From positions 1-24,528 of the forward strand of contig JAIPMN010016512.1 in the NCBI GenBank assembly GCA_020650975.1: 24,528 bases of DNA, in the 5' to 3' direction. Positions 21,737-24,528 of the stretch are shown here, in pieces. Numbering within the stretch: the stretch's first letter is position 1; every line of letters begins with the position of its first letter. The stretch is from Apostichopus californicus. Its lineage: Eukaryota; Echinodermata; Holothuroidea; Aspidochirotida; Stichopodidae. Below the pieces are notes generated by a model. That model was given only the letters and a program-made list of their open reading frames with translations, had not been told where the DNA came from and made no database searches. Made by a program: the position numbers and the translations under genes.

Positions 21737-22045
21737 GTAAGTAAAGCTCAGGAAACCTTGCTGGTACCATTTCTTGGTTACAGTCTCGTTTATTTATATT
21801 TGAATTCATATAAGCAGGATAAGACAAACTATTTATGGAAGTTAATTAGTGTGAAAGTGGAGAATGTGAGCAAAGAATTGCAGAAATTTTGTCCATAGAG
21901 AATCTACTGATGAGGTAGGAGAGAACAATTGAAGAAGATATTAGGTGCAAAAGCAGATTATAACAATAAATACAAAATAAAATAAAACTGTTAGCAAACT
22001 GCTTATCCACTAGAGAGCCTGTGTAAGAGAATGTGTAAAAGTAAG

Positions 22046-22090
22046 TTTGCCTGACGTTTCGATCCTAGCAGGATCTTCTTCAAAGGCTGA
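22046..22090 (-). ncRNA. Hammerhead-ribozyme-like motif, probably Penelope-derived
   Basis: On the minus strand the order is GCCT, TTGAAGA, A, helix GATCCT-GCT-AGGATC, GAAA, CGTC, AGGC. This follows the hammerhead layout: core box CUGANGA (here TTGAAGA, one base off), a perfect 6-bp helix II, the GAAA box, a very short helix III with a GUC cleavage triplet, and helix I formed by GCCT/AGGC. Minimal hammerheads with almost no helix III are known from Penelope-like retroelements. The first-base change in the core box probably weakens cleavage. It could also be a conserved repeat end without ribozyme activity. Confidence 0.45.
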
Positions 22091-22189
22091 ATGACAAGTA
22101 ACAGTAACAGAAGAGACAAACACACGCACAGAATACAGACAGGTTAACGAGCATGGTGAACACAAAGAGATAGATGTAAGAGGATTAGT

Positions 22190-22415
22190 AGACAAGGGAT
22201 GGAGAGAAGAAAGAAAGAAAGAAACCAACTGGGGAAGAGGAGAGGTAGGAGATAAACAGTGGAGGGACAAAGAGAGGATTAAGGGAAGTGGGTAGGGAAT
22301 AAATTAGAGAAGGACAAAGACAGAAAGGTGTGGAGAAAAAAGGGTGGAAGAGAGCTATGAGAAAAGGAGTGATGGGGGGAGGGGGGAGAAGGAGGGGGGG
22401 AACAGAAGAAAAGTT
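22190..22415 (+). repeat. Polypurine (GA-rich) tract
   Basis: About 225 bases of mostly A and G on the + strand, including (GAAA)n around 22208-22223 and G-runs at 22375-22400. It lies downstream of the hammerhead-like motif on the same element or next to it. The opposite strand gives spurious Pro/Ser/Phe-rich open frames. Confidence 0.8.
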
Positions 22416-22495
22416 AGTCATGTCCTTCCTGAATGTTGAACAATAAATACAGATAGCTTGGTACTAGCAAGAGTGGCAGTGCCAATATTTAAGGA

Positions 22496-22515
22496 TTTTT
22501 TTTTGGGGGGGGGGG
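22496..22515 (+). repeat. T9G11 compound homopolymer
   Basis: Nine T then eleven G, the same composition as at 19175-19194. It is followed by TTGTTCCTCAGACAACTCC. Confidence 0.9.
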
Positions 22516-22861
22516 TTGTTCCTCAGACAACTCCAGGCCTTGCAATTTGGTTGTCTGAACAGCAAAATAACAATTACCAATATATACACTGTAGTAAGAT
22601 TCCTGTTCTTGATTTATCACACCTAGCGTTACCAAGATGAGTAGAACTTGGTATGAGGAGATTGTGAATAAGTCAAATTATACGACTAAAATGTTTGGCA
22701 GGACTTCTCCAAATCGTTACCCATTTTCATAATTTATATTGGTATCTAGACATGCTGGTAACCTTTTTAGCAAGTTGCAAACCCCTGGTTGTGTAACCAT
22801 CTCCAAACAGTTCAAAGCTGTACCTCTGGCTACTTTAAAATCATATTTTGACTCTCAACAG

Positions 22862-23008
22862 TGTCGCCAACCTCACCTACTGGGGGCGCCTCCCATGGAC
22901 TGGGTGTACTCACAGAGCAGCCAGAGCAGGTTGCTGCTGCTGGTCCTCAGTCTAATGTTTATGCTCAGGTGCATGCCGGTACCCCACTCTACTCTACGGG
23001 ACAACCAG
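22862..23008 (+). CDS. numb: Numb exon D: low-complexity linker
   Basis: A 147-base exon, phase 1 at both ends, from acceptor ctctcaacag to donor gtgaga. Joined to exon C it reads MSPTSPTGGASHGLGVLTE, QPEQVAAAGPQSNVYAQVH, AGTPLYSTGQP, open throughout in this phase only. The segment is Pro/Ser/Gly/Gln-rich, as expected for the disordered proline-rich half of Numb, but has no diagnostic motif. The call rests on phase agreement on both sides, good splice sites and position. Because the exon is a multiple of three and phase-symmetric, it could be skipped without changing frame. An internal GTTGCT or GTGCAT donor is possible but weaker. Confidence 0.75.
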
Positions 23009-23036
23009 GTGAGATACCAGCAGTTGTTATTTAACG

Positions 23037-23118
23037 TCTGTAAAGCGCTTCGAGACCTACCGCTGGTGTAAAGCGCTATAGATATAAAAATCAAATATTA
23101 TGATTATTATTATTATTT
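23037..23118 (+). mobile_element. SINE-type 3' tail fragment
   Basis: The segment contains TGTAAAGCGCTTCGAGACC, then GTGTAAAGCGCTATAGATA and ends in a TGATTATTATTATTATT tail. The paired AAAGCGC words and the terminal ATT repeats match the 3' region of the minus-strand SINE at 23221-23596. It starts only 28 bases after the exon D donor. No tRNA-like head is present, so it is a 5'-truncated copy. Confidence 0.65.
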
Positions 23119-23220
23119 CCTCTTGTTGTCTGAATTCATATCATTTCCTTGTGTCCTCATGGCAGTTGCAATGGTTTCTCTCTTAGTTTAGAACTCCCAT
23201 CTGTGATAGTCAACAAGGGT

Positions 23221-23596
23221 TTCATTATTATTACGCCGTTATTTATATAGCGCATAATCCACAAGTTCTATGCGCTTTACAATTAACCCTGGTCATTGGT
23301 AACTTGTCACACCTACACACCAAAGTGTGCACAATTCAAACAATCTCTCCTGGGGCACAACAGTGCACCACAGCCACGTGTCCCCTGGGGGACTTCCCAT
23401 AGGGTGCAGCCACAAACCGGCGCACGCAACTATATTTACAAGTCACCTCGCAAGTCCCCGTTTATACACCTGGGTGAAGAGAGGCAATGGAGATAAAGTG
23501 CCTTGCCCAAGGACACAACGCAATGATCTGGCCAGGGCTCGAACCTGTAATCCTTAGATCACAAGTCCACTGCCTTAACCACTTGACCACAACGCC
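23221..23596 (-). mobile_element. tRNA-derived SINE, apparently full length
   Basis: Read on the minus strand it starts GGCGTTGTGGTCAAGTGGTT, with a pol III A-box-like TGGTCAAGTGG (complement of 23579-23589) and B box GGTTCGAGCCC (complement of 23535-23545). These are internal promoter elements of a tRNA-like head. A central body with TGTCCTTGGGCAAGGCACTT follows, then the tail TGTAAAGCGC...GCGCTATATAAATA and TAATAATAATG. Possible imperfect target duplications are TTTCATTAT (left) and TTCCATTAT (right), 8 of 9. The tRNA of origin is not assignable by eye. No protein is encoded. Confidence 0.8.
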
Positions 23597-24135
23597 TTCC
23601 ATTATCCCAGTTTCTATTTTGTGTGAGGAGAAGAGTGACAGGAGAGAAGAGTTCTTTATTTGTTAAAGACAAGAAAATGGAATATGAAACACTGTGGGTC
23701 TTAGAAGAAGCCATACAAGCATTTTAAAACCATTCTAGGTTTGAATTTCTATCACTTATAGGTGTATATTTTTGGTTCCTTTCCAGTTCCCTTCCACCCC
23801 TACCCCTAGCATCCCCAATTTTGCAACCTTACCCAAGTCTACAAAGTTAAACTGTTCAATATATTACAAGTTCTTCAAATTGGTGGCATATATATGCTCC
23901 TTGAATAGCACACTTTAAAAGGTTGTTGCTTATACTGTATATGTCATTTATAGGCTACGACTACACTGGGGCATATCACAAACACATGATGATAAGTTGG
24001 TGAGGATAATTTCAAAACAAAAACTCTTCCTTTATCCGTCTTCTATTTAAGCAGTGGAGTGTTCAAGTCAGAGGTGATATAGCATATAAGTAATTATTTA
24101 CTGTGAATTCCCTTTATTTTCGTCTCCTATCTTAG

Positions 24136-24528
24136 TTCCGAATGTGAATCATCAACAATTTACCACTCCACCAGGCTATGGTACTCCACCACCAGTTCCT
24201 CAGACAGCCATGGCACCAACCCCTCCTTTTCAACAGGGTCCAACCCAACCTGCAACAGTTGGTATGGGGATGCCATATGTAGGCGCAGTACAACATCCAG
24301 CCCAGTCTGACAACACCAACCCTTGGGGGGAGCCCCAACAGAATACCAACCCCTGGGGGAATGCTTCTCCACCTGCTCCGGGTCAACTACAGAAGTCCGA
24401 GGCCGAAAAATGGCTGGAGGATACATCCAGAAATGTGGCCCAGAGGTCACCCCCTCAGGTCAATGGGGGTGGCATGTCTGCCAGTGTGTCTGTGAATCAT
24501 AATAATGCAAACAACAGTCACCAGAAAT
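24136..24528 (+). CDS. numb: Numb exon E (5' part): proline-rich region, runs off the window
   Basis: From acceptor tctcctatcttag the frame stays open for 393 bases to the window edge. It completes a Val codon with exon D, then reads PNVNHQQFTTPPGYGTPPP, several Pro/Gln/Met/Gly-rich stretches, DNTNPWGEPQQNTNPWGNAS (24309 onward), KSEAEKWLEDTSRNVAQR and an Asn/Ser-rich tail. TNPW and the (E)ADRWLE/EAEKWLED block are conserved landmarks of the Numb C-terminal half, which recruits endocytic partners such as alpha-adaptin and EH-domain proteins through motifs further downstream, not in this window. TNPW is present twice (24315-24326 and 24345-24356). Confidence 0.92.

Larger units (their letters stand above)
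21737..22861 (+). other. numb: Intron between numb exons C and D (1.1 kb)
   Basis: From donor gtaagt to acceptor gactctcaacag, phase 1. It contains the hammerhead-like motif at 22046-22090 (minus strand), a polypurine stretch at 22190-22415 and a T9G11 run at 22496-22515. No exon was recognised in 22520-22860. Confidence 0.85.
23009..24135 (+). other. numb: Intron between numb exons D and E (1.1 kb)
   Basis: From donor gtgaga to acceptor tctcctatcttag, phase 1. It holds two retroposon 3' ends facing each other: a + strand tail at 23037-23118 and a full minus-strand SINE at 23221-23596. The interval 23600-24130 shows nothing recognisable beyond AT-rich sequence and a polypyrimidine acceptor. 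Confidence 0.85.

Noticed and set aside
22185-22421. Pro/Phe/Ser-rich minus-strand open frames
   Set aside because: They are translations of the polypurine tract and reflect its composition only.
23535-23596. Functional tRNA gene on the minus strand
   Set aside because: A- and B-box-like sequences are present but the segment continues into a SINE body and tail, and the anticodon arm does not fold convincingly.

Overview
The window is eukaryotic: AT-rich, intron-dominated DNA with GT-AG splice sites, dispersed repeats and no bacterial-style gene packing. Five short stretches on the + strand join in frame into part of one gene that I recognise as a Numb-family adaptor (numb), a regulator of endocytosis and asymmetric cell fate. 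Protein similarity and the repeat types (hAT-like MITE, Penelope-like relic, tRNA-derived SINE) fit an invertebrate, most likely an invertebrate deuterostome such as an echinoderm. The exact species cannot be read from the sequence alone.

Gene layout: upstream intron 1-4809 (its 5' exon is outside the window); exon A 4810-4950 and exon B 18836-19034 (second half of the PTB domain); exon C 21524-21736 (region with the two conserved basophilic phosphorylation sites, RQGSF and NLSLR); exon D 22862-23008 and exon E 24136 to the window edge (Pro/Gln/Asn-rich region with TNPW and EAEKWLED blocks). Splice phases agree at every junction (0, 1, 1, 1), which is the strongest evidence for the model. The N-terminus, first part of the PTB domain and C-terminal NPF/DPF region are not in the window.

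The rest, about 95 percent, is intron. The 13.9-kb intron between exons A and B carries most of the repeats: a diverged repeat whose two copies flank exon A, a 337-bp hAT-like MITE with a perfect 8-bp target duplication, a pyrimidine-rich higher-order satellite, a frameshifted Penelope-like GIY-YIG endonuclease relic, 29-bp and 36-bp minisatellites, and a ~0.8-kb array of ~53-bp units made almost entirely of nested inverted repeats. The later introns hold a degenerate GATAACATT-type repeat, a hammerhead-ribozyme-like motif on the minus strand, a polypurine tract, and two SINE-type 3' ends facing each other.

The most unusual structure is the palindromic minisatellite at about 16701-17505. I found no sign of a second protein-coding gene and no clear novel protein system.
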